A stretch of 64,000 nucleotides of DNA from Azotimanducus chitobiosivorans (lineage in GTDB: Bacteria; Pseudomonadota; Gammaproteobacteria; Pseudomonadales; Azotimanducaceae), in NCBI GenBank assembly GCA_965200235.1, contig OZ241339.1:2170001-2234000 (forward strand), read 5' to 3'. Made by a program: the position numbers and the translations under genes. Below the pieces are notes generated by a model. That model worked only from the letters and a program-made list of their open reading frames with translations. It did not search any database and was not told the origin of the DNA. Numbering within the stretch: the first letter of the stretch is position 1; each line of letters begins with the position of its first letter. Positions 16,214-24,336 of this stretch are shown one piece after another.

Positions 16214-16274
16214 CCCGGAATTGCGCGCTTTCAACAGATACTCCGCCGAGCGCTGCTTCCAATGGGACTCGTAG
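16213..16274 (+). pseudogene. Displaced 3' end of tolC
   Basis: In the tolC frame this encodes PELRAFNRYSAERCFQWDS and TAG. The MITE plus one CTAG is 117 bp, exactly 39 codons, so the frame is conserved across the insertion; the stop inside the element blocks read-through. From here to 16316 nothing else is seen. Confidence 0.75.
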
Positions 16275-16316
16275 CCGGTGCGATACACCGACATCAAGGA
16301 GGATTTTCACGACAGT

Positions 16317-16583
16317 TTACGTGCCGGTGTGCTGCCAACTAATGGTTCGATTGTCGGCATCAGCACACAGCGAACCGCCGACGGATCGAAGCACAGTAGC
16401 CGCCGCCTCTCGGTCGATATCGAATTCTCGAGCAAACTCTTCTAACGAAATGCCATCGGCGAGCCAGTCGAATAGTTGTTGAACAGGTAGTCGCGTGCCG
16501 CGGAAACATGGCGCACCGCTCATTCGCGAAGGGTCAATCCAAATGGCTTGTTCGAGCGTCATTGTGCCGAGCGCTCCGTTCAC
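16317..16583 (-). CDS. DUF433 (VapB-like antitoxin) protein, orphan
   Basis: 88 residues from a GTG, or 81 from an ATG at 16562 (MTLEQAIWID). The DUF433 core IWIDPSRMSGAPCFRGTRLPVQQLFDWLADGISLEEFAREF is typical. Such proteins usually neutralise a PIN-like toxin encoded directly downstream; here the downstream space holds only the displaced tolC tail and the MITE, so no toxin gene is present. The C-terminal 20 residues look atypical. It lies downstream of ilvE on the same strand. Confidence 0.7.
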   Translation of the reverse strand: MNGALGTMTLEQAIWIDPSRMSGAPCFRGTRLPVQQLFDWLADGISLEEFAREFDIDREAAATVLRSVGGSLCADADNRTISWQHTGT

Positions 16584-16667
16584 CAGCTCACAACATTCGC
16601 AACACTATACACAAGTGCGGCAGACTTCACGCTCCTTTTGTAGCCGAGCCTTGACTTATTCGGCTGT

Positions 16668-17609
16668 TCACACCGCCGTGTGCCACTCCGGGTGCGCATT
16701 GCCGCGCAATCCCCTGACCTGATCAAAATACATCGATTGCACCTCTTCGGTGATCGGCCCTCGCTTGCCTTCGCCGATAGTGCGCCCGTCAAGCTGACAC
16801 ACTGGCAGCACCTCCGCCGCCGTGCCCGTGACAAACACTTCGTCAGCGATATACACCTCGTCGCGCGTGATTCGTCGCTCGACGAACGGCAGACCCAATT
16901 CTTCAATGAGAGCGATCACCGTGCGGCGCGTGATGCCGTCAAGGCATGAAGTCAATTCGGGCGTGTGCACAACACCGCCCGCAATCACAAAGACATTCTC
17001 GCCGGTGCCCTCGGCGACATAGCCTTCGTTGTCGAGCATCAGCGCCTCATCGCACCCCGAATCCACAGCTTCGCGCAGCGCTAGTATCGAATTGATGTAA
17101 TTGCCCGCCGCCTTCGACTTGCACATGGTGATGTTGACGTGATGACGGGTGTAGGACGAGGTGCGCATGGTGATGCCGCGCTCGCGCGCTTCCGGGTTCA
17201 TATAGTCGGGCCATTCCCACGCGGCGATGGACACATGCACCGACAAGCCTTCAGCGCGCAGTCCCATGGCTTCGGAGCCGAAAAATGCGATCGGGCGCAG
17301 GTAGCCTTCTTCCAGATTGTTGGCCTTGAACACTTCGCACTGCGCGCGATTCAGCTCTTCGGTCGTGTACGGAATCTCGATTTGCAGTATGTGGGCCGAA
17401 TCGAACAGCCGGCGCGTATGGTCAGCTAAGCGAAAAATCATCGGACCATTGGGCGTCTTGTAGCCGCGCACGCCTTCGAACACCGCCACGCCGTAGTGCA
17501 GGCTGTGGGTCAGCACATGCACTTTCGCCTCGCTCCATGGGACAAGCGCCCCATCAAACCAAATCAAGCCGTCTCGGTTTGCGAAATTCGTTGGCGCGGG
17601 TTCCGCCAC
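16668..17609 (-). CDS. ilvE: Branched-chain-amino-acid aminotransferase
   Basis: PLP enzyme that makes the final transamination to Val, Leu and Ile. Conserved parts are RDGLIWFDGALVPWSEAKVHVLTHSLHYG near the start, the PLP lysine region ITMCKSKAAGNYINS, and GTAAEVLPVCQLDGRTIGEG near the end. I start it at GTG 17609 (313 residues), which has AGGTGA eight bases upstream. The longer frame to ATG 17678 adds 23 atypical residues and would overlap argA. It is divergent from argA, with ilvD two genes away. Confidence 0.92.
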   Translation of the reverse strand: MAEPAPTNFANRDGLIWFDGALVPWSEAKVHVLTHSLHYGVAVFEGVRGYKTPNGPMIFRLADHTRRLFDSAHILQIEIPYTTEELNRAQCEVFKANNLEEGYLRPIAFFGSEAMGLRAEGLSVHVSIAAWEWPDYMNPEARERGITMRTSSYTRHHVNITMCKSKAAGNYINSILALREAVDSGCDEALMLDNEGYVAEGTGENVFVIAGGVVHTPELTSCLDGITRRTVIALIEELGLPFVERRITRDEVYIADEVFVTGTAAEVLPVCQLDGRTIGEGKRGPITEEVQSMYFDQVRGLRGNAHPEWHTAV

Positions 17610-17662
17610 TTGCCGTTCACCTGTCAAATACGAAGGCGCTAGTGTAGCTTGGATGGGCGATA

Positions 17663-19018
17663 ATGCGCCGAATTTCAAGCTTTCTCACCGAAGTGAACGA
17701 GCCAGCGCCGCCCTCAACAGCCGCCGACTACGCGCGTTGGTTCCGCGGCTCCACGCCTTATGTGAGCGCGCATCAAGGCAAGACGTTTGTCGTCGCCTTG
17801 AGCGGCGAGACGCTGGCAAGCGAGAACTGCATCAACGTCATACACGACCTCGCGCTGGTGTCGGTGCTTGGCGTGCGGCTGGTGCTGGTGCACGGCGCTC
17901 GACCTCAGATCAGCGAAGCACTTGAGAAGGCTGGCATCGAGTCGCCCGTCATCAACGGCGCTCGCGTGACGCCGCTCAAAGCACTTGATGAGGCGCGCCG
18001 CGTATGCGCGGGCTTAAGAAGCCAGATTGAAGGACTGTTTTCGCAAGGCTTGCCGCACACGCCTTTGCACAACACGCGAATTTCGGTGCTCGGCGGCAAC
18101 TTCGTGACCGCACGGCCCATGGGGCGGGTGGATGGCGTCAACTTCGAGCACACCGGCGTGCCGCGGCGTATCAACACCGAGCTCATTTACGAACTCGCCG
18201 GGCCGGGACGCATCGTGCTGCTGTCGCCGTTCGGCTATTCGCCGTGGGGCGCGCTCTACAATCTCGAATCAGAACCGCTTGCCGTCAAGACTGCCGAGGC
18301 GCTCGCCGCCGACAAGCTGATTCTCTTTACCGAGGAAGATGTGCTCTACGATGCGGACGGCGAGCGCTTGGCGGAGGTCGAGGCGTCTGGCATCGAGGCG
18401 GCGCTTGAGCGTATCGACTGCGGCGACGTCACGCGCAGAAGCCTGCGACGCGCCGCCGAGACCGGCGCCGCCACCGGCATCCCTGTGCATCTGATTGGCG
18501 CGAACGTGGACGGTGCCCTCCTTCAAGAGCTATTCACCGCCGATGGCCAAGGCACGCATGTGCGCCAGTCACTTGGCAACCGTGTGCGGGCGGCAGAGGC
18601 GAATGACATCGCGGCCATTCTGGCAATGATTGCGCCGCTCGTGCAGCAAGGCCAGCTCAAAGCAAGAAGCGCGGATGAGATTACCGAGCGCCTCGACGAG
18701 TTTCTGGTCACAGAAGTTGACGGCCTGATCGCTGGATGCTGCGGTGTCAGGCAACTTGAAGCCAGTGATTCCGCTGAACTCCATTGCCTCGCGACGCACC
18801 CGAACTTCGCTCAATCTTCCGCTGGCGATGCGCTGCTGCAAGCGGCGCTTGCCAAAGCGCGGCAACTTGGGGCGAAGCAGGTCCTCGCGCTCACCACGCA
18901 AGCCGAGCAATGGTTTCGCGAGCGAGGGTTTGCGGCGGCGAAGTCCGCTGGATTGCCGCGAGAGATTGAGGAACAATGCGAGCGACGCAATTCGATCGCG
19001 CTCGTCAAACGGCTATAA
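17663..19018 (+). CDS. argA: N-acetylglutamate synthase (amino-acid N-acetyltransferase)
   Basis: First enzyme of arginine synthesis, transferring acetyl from acetyl-CoA to glutamate. 451 residues: an N-terminal amino-acid-kinase-like domain (VLVHGARPQISEAL, ARPMGRVDGVNFEHTGVPRRI), usually the arginine-sensing part, then a GNAT domain from about residue 305 (AAILAMIAPLVQQG, ELHCLATHPNFAQSSAGDALL). Length and domain order match gammaproteobacterial ArgA rather than the short or ArgJ types. It is followed 13 bp later by ilvD. Confidence 0.92.
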   Translation: MRRISSFLTEVNEPAPPSTAADYARWFRGSTPYVSAHQGKTFVVALSGETLASENCINVIHDLALVSVLGVRLVLVHGARPQISEALEKAGIESPVINGARVTPLKALDEARRVCAGLRSQIEGLFSQGLPHTPLHNTRISVLGGNFVTARPMGRVDGVNFEHTGVPRRINTELIYELAGPGRIVLLSPFGYSPWGALYNLESEPLAVKTAEALAADKLILFTEEDVLYDADGERLAEVEASGIEAALERIDCGDVTRRSLRRAAETGAATGIPVHLIGANVDGALLQELFTADGQGTHVRQSLGNRVRAAEANDIAAILAMIAPLVQQGQLKARSADEITERLDEFLVTEVDGLIAGCCGVRQLEASDSAELHCLATHPNFAQSSAGDALLQAALAKARQLGAKQVLALTTQAEQWFRERGFAAAKSAGLPREIEEQCERRNSIALVKRL

Positions 19019-19031
19019 GAAAGGCAGCTAC

Positions 19032-20699
19032 ATGGCAAACAACCGTATCCATTCCGCCGAGATCTTTGATGGCGCGGAGCAGGCGCCGAGCCGCGCCATG
19101 CTGCGCGCGACGGGCTTCACAAGCGAGGATTTCACCAAGCCCCTGGTCGGCATCGCCTCGACCTGGTCGATGGTGACGCCGTGCAACATGCACATCGACG
19201 AGCTCGCCAAACGCGCATCCGGAGGCGCCGACGAAGCCGGCGGCAAGTCGCAGGTGTTCAACACCATCACCGTGTCCGATGGCATTTCCATGGGCACCAA
19301 GGGCATGCGCTATTCGCTGGTTTCGCGTGAAGTCATTGCCGATTCCATCGAGACCGTTGCAGGCGCAGCGGGCTTCGATGGCATCGTCGCAATCGGCGGC
19401 TGCGACAAAAACATGCCTGGCTGCGCCATGGCGCTCGCGCGCCTCAATCGGCCGAGCGTGTTTGTGTATGGGGGAACCATCCTGTCGGGTGCCAAGCGAC
19501 GCGACATCGTGTCAGTGTTTGAAGCGGTCGGCTCTCACTCGGCGGGCAAGTTGTCCGATGAAGAGCTTTTGGAGGTCGAATCCACCGCCATTCCGGGACC
19601 TGGCTCCTGCGGTGGCATGTACACGGCCAACACCATGGCGAGCGCAATCGAGGCATTCGGGCTGTCGCTGCCGAATAGCTCCGCGCAAAACGCCGTCTCC
19701 AAGAACAAGTTGGGTGATGCGCGGCGGGCGGGCGAAGCAGTGGTCGAGCTCATTGAGCGCGGCATCAAGCCATCCGACATTCTCTGCCACGAAGCGTTCG
19801 AGAATGCCATCACCGTCGCGACCGCGCTCGAAGGCTCGACCAATCTCGTGCTGCATCTCCTCGCAATCGCCCATTGCGCTGGCGTGCCTCTGAGTCTTGA
19901 GGACTTTGACCGGGTAGGCAAGCGGACGCCGGTGCTCGCTGATATGCGTCCTGCGGGCCGCTATTCGATGCCCGAGCTCGTCGAGATTGGCGGTATTCAG
20001 CCGCTCATGAAAATGCTGCTTGAAGCGGGCCTGCTCGATGGCAAGTGCTTGACTGTCACGGGGCGAACCTTGGCCGAGAATCTTGCGTCGGTCGAACCCT
20101 ATCCAGCAGGCCAGACTATTGTTCGACCATTGCATGATCCGATCAAGCCGGACGGTCATCTAGTGATTCTGCGCGGCAACCTCGCGCCTGAAGGCGCGGT
20201 CGCCAAGATCACCGGGCACGAAGGGCTGTCCTTCCAAGGCACGGCGAAAGTGTTTGAAAGCGAAGAGTCGGCGATGCAGGCGATTCTTGCCGGAGAGGTG
20301 GTTGAAGGGCACGTCGTGGTCATTCGCCACGAAGGCCCGCGCGGAGGCCCCGGCATGAGAGAGATGCTGAGTCCGACAAGCGCCATTTCGGGTCGCGGAC
20401 TTGACGGCAAAGTCGCGCTCATCACCGATGGACGCTTCTCAGGCGGCTCGCACGGCTTCCTGATCGGGCACATTTCGCCCGAAGCCTCGCGCGGCGGTAA
20501 TTTAGCCTTGGTTGAAGACGGTGACGAGATCACGATAGACGCCGAAGCGCGCACGCTTGAACTGAAAGTGCCTGCGGCCGTGCTGGCCGCGCGGCGCGCA
20601 GCTTGGCGGGCGCCGGAGGCGAGGGAGACGCGCGGCGTGCTCGCCAAATATGCGACGAGCGTCGAGTCGGCCAGCTTGGGCGCGGTCACTGACCTCTAG
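19032..20699 (+). CDS. ilvD: Dihydroxy-acid dehydratase
   Basis: Fe-S dehydratase of valine/isoleucine synthesis. I start at ATG 19032 (555 residues), where MANNRIHSAEIFDGAEQ matches family N-termini; the frame open further upstream overlaps argA and is not used. Cluster and active-site motifs are VTPCNMHID, GGCDKNMPGC and GPGSCGGMYTANTM; the C-terminal half has TDGRFSGGSHGFLIGHISPEA. A MITE copy begins at the stop codon: the TAG stop is part of its CTAG border, so the protein is unaffected. Confidence 0.94.
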   Translation: MANNRIHSAEIFDGAEQAPSRAMLRATGFTSEDFTKPLVGIASTWSMVTPCNMHIDELAKRASGGADEAGGKSQVFNTITVSDGISMGTKGMRYSLVSREVIADSIETVAGAAGFDGIVAIGGCDKNMPGCAMALARLNRPSVFVYGGTILSGAKRRDIVSVFEAVGSHSAGKLSDEELLEVESTAIPGPGSCGGMYTANTMASAIEAFGLSLPNSSAQNAVSKNKLGDARRAGEAVVELIERGIKPSDILCHEAFENAITVATALEGSTNLVLHLLAIAHCAGVPLSLEDFDRVGKRTPVLADMRPAGRYSMPELVEIGGIQPLMKMLLEAGLLDGKCLTVTGRTLAENLASVEPYPAGQTIVRPLHDPIKPDGHLVILRGNLAPEGAVAKITGHEGLSFQGTAKVFESEESAMQAILAGEVVEGHVVVIRHEGPRGGPGMREMLSPTSAISGRGLDGKVALITDGRFSGGSHGFLIGHISPEASRGGNLALVEDGDEITIDAEARTLELKVPAAVLAARRAAWRAPEARETRGVLAKYATSVESASLGAVTDL

Positions 20700-20964
20700 T
20701 GTCCTGTCCCATAAATAAGTGTGGATTCAGCGCGCAGGAGAAGGGCTGTGGCAAGGCGCGTTCCGCAGGCAATACTTTGCCGTATTGCCAAGGGACGCAA
20801 CGTGGCCACAGCCCTTCTCCTGCGCGCCCTTCGGGAGTGGGCACAATCGCCGACGGCTGCGTTGCAGCCCTTGGCAATATGCCCGATATTCCCTGCGGAC
20901 TGCGCCTTGCCGTCGGCGATTGTGCTCACTCTGAATCACACTTATTTATGGGACAGGACACTAG
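20696..20964 (+). mobile_element. MITE copy B, 269 bp, two inner hairpins
   Basis: Bounded by CTAG and 28-bp inverted ends that start CTAGTGTCCTGTCCC. Inner hairpin 1 pairs 20730-20752 with 20805-20827 and has a nested stem GGCAATAC/GTATTGCC. Inner hairpin 2 pairs 20835-20856 with 20910-20931. No credible ORF. It lies between ilvD and the crotonase gene and is 98-99% identical to copy C in reverse orientation. Confidence 0.95.
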
Positions 20965-20996
20965 CGCTCCATACACTACAGCTTGGTGGCATCGAC

Positions 20997-21986
20997 ATGG
21001 ATGAACTACCTCGCTTCACACTCGATGAAGTCGCGGACCTGTCGGTCAATCCCAACTGGGCTGACTTGAACGCGGATGCCAACATCGCGCTGGTCGTGGA
21101 CCTCGAACAAGGGACAGGCACTTGCCCTGACCGAGCACTGGCCGCTTGGCTCGGCGCACAGCCGATTCCCACAATCGGATTCGGCGAGGCCGTCCCTGAG
21201 GGCTTGGAAGATGTCTTCGATCTCACCATCGACCAACCAGAAGAACTCAAGCTGCTCGCTGAGCGAATAGGCCAGAATCCAATCGCATCGGCGGTGACGG
21301 TACAAGTGCTGCGGACATCAATGCGCCTGCCCGCCTTGCGAGCGTTGGAAGTCGAATCCATGGGCTACGCGACCTTGCAAGCGGGCGCTGAGTACGCGAA
21401 TTGGCTGCGCGCGTCGGAGTTCCGCACGCAATCAAAAGGGACAGACACCCCGGTACGGATGGCCCGGCACGGAAGCGATGTCTCCATCACGCTCAGCGAC
21501 CCGGACAGCGCCAACGCCCTTGGCGTAGCGATGCGCGATGCGCTTTCCGAGGCGTTTCAAGCCGTCAGCGTGGACGCCAGCATTGAGTCGGTGATAGTGA
21601 CAGGTGACGGTGCGCACTTTTGCGCAGGCGGCGACCTCACAGAATTCAAGCGCGCGCAAGACACTGCGCTCTCGCATCGCATTCGCTGCTTGCGAATGCC
21701 CGCCCGCTATCTCGCTGCCGCCGCGCACAAGTACACCTTCAAAGTGCATGGCGCTTGCATCGGCGCAGGCATTGAACTCGCAGCGTTTGCGGATCGCATC
21801 AGCGCGCACCCTGACGCCTATTTTCGGTTGCCGGAGGTTGCCATGGGGCTGTTGCCGGGCGCGGGAGGATGCGTCAGCATTCCGCGCAGAATCGGACGCC
21901 AACAAGCCGCACGCATCATGATCCTTGGTCAGGACATCTCGGCGGCCGAAGCCCTCTCGCTTGGACTGATTGACGGCATAGAGTGA
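20997..21986 (+). CDS. Enoyl-CoA hydratase/isomerase-family protein with N-terminal extension
   Basis: 329 residues from ATG 20997; the frame open further upstream is only MITE sequence. The C-terminal ~200 residues form a crotonase core: the oxyanion-hole segment HFCAGGDLTEF, the second one CIGAGIELAAFADRI, then FRLPEVAMGLLPGAGG. The first ~125 residues (ALVVDLEQGTGTCPDRALAAWL) are not a standard crotonase start and may be a decayed domain or an oligomerisation unit. Its 3' end overlaps the convergent amidohydrolase by 58 bp. Likely acts on a CoA thioester of the catabolic region. Confidence 0.8.
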   Translation: MDELPRFTLDEVADLSVNPNWADLNADANIALVVDLEQGTGTCPDRALAAWLGAQPIPTIGFGEAVPEGLEDVFDLTIDQPEELKLLAERIGQNPIASAVTVQVLRTSMRLPALRALEVESMGYATLQAGAEYANWLRASEFRTQSKGTDTPVRMARHGSDVSITLSDPDSANALGVAMRDALSEAFQAVSVDASIESVIVTGDGAHFCAGGDLTEFKRAQDTALSHRIRCLRMPARYLAAAAHKYTFKVHGACIGAGIELAAFADRISAHPDAYFRLPEVAMGLLPGAGGCVSIPRRIGRQQAARIMILGQDISAAEALSLGLIDGIE

Positions 21987-23314
21987 ACCACTTCGCCGCG
22001 CTTGACGGTCAATTGCACGCACGCCGAAGCCAGAGAGCGTCGAATCGCTCGCCACGATTGATCGAGCACGACAAGGCTGGCATCGGCGCCTTCATGAATG
22101 GTCAGCGGATTGGCAGGATCGGCGAGGCTGCCAGTCACGCAGGCCAAGGCGTCTTCCGGGCTGATGCGTTCTTCGGGCGTTAGCTCGACACCTGAGGCGG
22201 TCACTCTCTTGGTCGCCGCTTCCATCACCGCCCAAGGATTCGCACCTCCGAACGGCGCATCGCTGGCAATCGCGAACGGAATGTCCGCCGCCATAAATGA
22301 CGCGCAGCGATACAGGTTGGGCAGCGCGCTTTTCTCGATCTCATCCAAGTAGGTGTCGCCGCGCTCGGCGATGAAATTGGGTTGGGTGACAACCATCAGC
22401 CCAAGGTCAGCAATGGTTCGCAAGCAGGATTCATTGCAAATCGATGCGTGTTCGATGCGATCGCCCTTGATGACACCGGCCTCTTCAAACGCCGCGAACG
22501 TGAACACCAGTTCGACCTCGGTGGTGCAGTGCACGGCGACGACCCGTCCACGCTTGTGACTGTCCTTGATTCCTTGGCACAGCGATTCGAATGGCGGCAG
22601 TTCGCTTTCGTGCAGATGCACTTTTGTGGGGCCTGCGGTGAGGCTCGCCCGACCTGCGAGCTGCACGTCTTGCAACAGGATTCCTGCTTCCTGCCACTCG
22701 CGAAACATGCGTGCTTCATGTGCCGAATTCGTCGGCGTCATATCGGTGAAACCAACGATGCCGTATGCCGCAAGGCTGCGGCTCGCTCGGGCGACATCGG
22801 GCAGCGTGTGTCCCAATCGGCGTCCGATCTCGTGGTCCACATCGTAGAAGTGACCGGTTTTGATGCCGTGCGCGAACGCCGGCGAGACAGCGCCGCCCTT
22901 GACATGATCGATGGCTAGCGAGTTGAGGATCCACAGCCGACCGCTGCGGTGTTGAATGCGCACGGGAACATTCGGCCCATCTCGGTCAAGCGCGACGAGA
23001 CTGATCTCGCCCATGCTTTCGTGGAAATCGACCGCTCGAACCCAGCCGTTCGCCTGGCGCGGCGCATGGTGAAGCGCTTCGATGCAGGCGTCCGCGCCGT
23101 CGTAGTCAGCGCATGAGAAGGATTCGAGCGACGCCGCGTATGCAAGAAAGTGCAGGTGCTGGTCGCGAAGGCCGGGCAGCAGTGCGCCGCCGTCCGCTTC
23201 AATCGCAGCTTCACCTGGCAGCGGCGCAAGTGTGCCAATCTTGTCAATCTTGGTGCCGGCAACGCGCACATCGGCGATCTCGCCGCACGGCAGCCCGGCG
23301 CGCCGAATCAGCAT
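21929..23314 (-). CDS. Amidohydrolase-superfamily metal-dependent hydrolase (YtcJ-like)
   Basis: 461 residues from ATG 23314, which overlaps the stop of the CoA-transferase gene (ATGCTGA); the frame extended upstream of that ATG is inside the neighbour. The metal motif HLHF occurs in LLPGLRDQHLHFLAYAA; later residues include HCTTEVEL, RIEHASICNE and ASDAPFGGANP, the usual amidohydrolase-3 landmarks. It is the last gene of a tight four-gene operon: small protein, acyl-CoA ligase, CoA-transferase, this gene. The natural substrate is unknown; a cyclic amide or ester is possible. Confidence 0.82.
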   Translation of the reverse strand: MLIRRAGLPCGEIADVRVAGTKIDKIGTLAPLPGEAAIEADGGALLPGLRDQHLHFLAYAASLESFSCADYDGADACIEALHHAPRQANGWVRAVDFHESMGEISLVALDRDGPNVPVRIQHRSGRLWILNSLAIDHVKGGAVSPAFAHGIKTGHFYDVDHEIGRRLGHTLPDVARASRSLAAYGIVGFTDMTPTNSAHEARMFREWQEAGILLQDVQLAGRASLTAGPTKVHLHESELPPFESLCQGIKDSHKRGRVVAVHCTTEVELVFTFAAFEEAGVIKGDRIEHASICNESCLRTIADLGLMVVTQPNFIAERGDTYLDEIEKSALPNLYRCASFMAADIPFAIASDAPFGGANPWAVMEAATKRVTASGVELTPEERISPEDALACVTGSLADPANPLTIHEGADASLVVLDQSWRAIRRSLASACVQLTVKRGEVVHSMPSISPSERASAAEMS

Positions 23315-24336
23315 TGGCTGTGAACCCAAGCGGCGAGCGACCTTTGGTCGGGGCGAACTTCGCTCGCGTAGAACGCCGCGACATCGGCGAGCGCGAGCGA
23401 GATGATCCCGCCCTCGCCGGCGTGCCATGCGCTCCAAGCGCGCCACGCGGCCTCGATGCCGGTGAGCGGGTCGGCAATGGCGTCGCCGAAAAACTCGTAG
23501 CGTCCGACCGCTTGATTGACAAGAAAGGACAGCCCGGCGGCAGCGCCCGCATCGTCGCCGTAGGCGATCCAGTTGGCTGCGGGCGAGTCGCGGCCGTGGC
23601 CAGTGATGCTGACCCAGACGAGTTCGTTTGATGCGCGGACGAGCGACTCGGCGTCGATTCCGAGCTGCCGAAACGCGCGAGGGCGCGAAGACTCAATCAC
23701 GATGTCCGCGTCTTCAATCAGCCGACGCAATTGACGCCGGTGGTCCTCGCGACCAAAATCGAGCGTCAGCGAGCGTTCACCGCGACTGAACAGCCGCCCG
23801 CCGTCGGGCCTGCCCGTCGAATCCACCTTGATGACTTCGGCGCCAGCGAGCATAAGCAGATGCGCGCACAAGGGACCGGCCCATAGCGCGCTCAGATCGA
23901 TCACCAGCGGCTTTTTTGTCGCTCGGCATCGACCCGATTCGGAACAGGGTTTCAGATTCGACCCGCTTGGCGGAACGCTCGCGACCGCGGCCGCAAGGCC
24001 GAGCAGGCGGCCACGCGCCACGAGCGATTCCGCGGAACAGGTCGCCAGGATCTCGCTTAAGGATTGCCAGTCAAAAGACCGGTGCTCGCACTCAAGCCAA
24101 GCCGGCAGAAGTTCCCAGTCGCATGTCCGGGGCAGGCTGACCGCAACGCAGCCGTCCGCGCAAGGCACGAGCCTTGATGCGCCGTTTGCCGAGACGCCGC
24201 CGCTCGGCTTCGGCAGACCCCGATGCGAGAAAATGCTCGTTGCGCTCACCCTGCCCAGAGGCTTTGATTGGCTTATCCGCGCGAGCTTGGAGAGCGTTTC
24301 GTCGGCGAGATCGGCGAATGGATGCCGCGAGCTCAT
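23308..24336 (-). CDS. CoA-transferase family III (CaiB/BaiF) protein
   Basis: 342 residues. The class III landmark VIDLSALWAGPLCAHLLMLAGAEVIKVDSTGRPDGGR is present but begins near residue 145, whereas it is normally at the N-terminus, so this is a permuted or partly duplicated form. Later GHGRDSPAANWIAYGDDAGAAAGLS and DPLTGIEAAWRAW agree with the family. The start overlaps the stop of the ligase gene by four bases (ATGA). It probably moves CoA between an organic acid and an acyl-CoA from the same pathway. Confidence 0.75.
   Translation of the reverse strand: MSSRHPFADLADETLSKLARISQSKPLGRVSATSIFSHRGLPKPSGGVSANGASRLVPCADGCVAVSLPRTCDWELLPAWLECEHRSFDWQSLSEILATCSAESLVARGRLLGLAAAVASVPPSGSNLKPCSESGRCRATKKPLVIDLSALWAGPLCAHLLMLAGAEVIKVDSTGRPDGGRLFSRGERSLTLDFGREDHRRQLRRLIEDADIVIESSRPRAFRQLGIDAESLVRASNELVWVSITGHGRDSPAANWIAYGDDAGAAAGLSFLVNQAVGRYEFFGDAIADPLTGIEAAWRAWSAWHAGEGGIISLALADVAAFYASEVRPDQRSLAAWVHSQC

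Noticed and set aside
18744..19031. N-terminal extension of the ilvD frame
   Set aside because: It overlaps argA in another frame; IlvD proteins begin like the peptide encoded from ATG 19032.
20721..20996. N-terminal extension of the crotonase frame through MITE copy B
   Set aside because: The added residues are translated hairpin sequence that recurs in copy C; ATG 20997 is a natural start.
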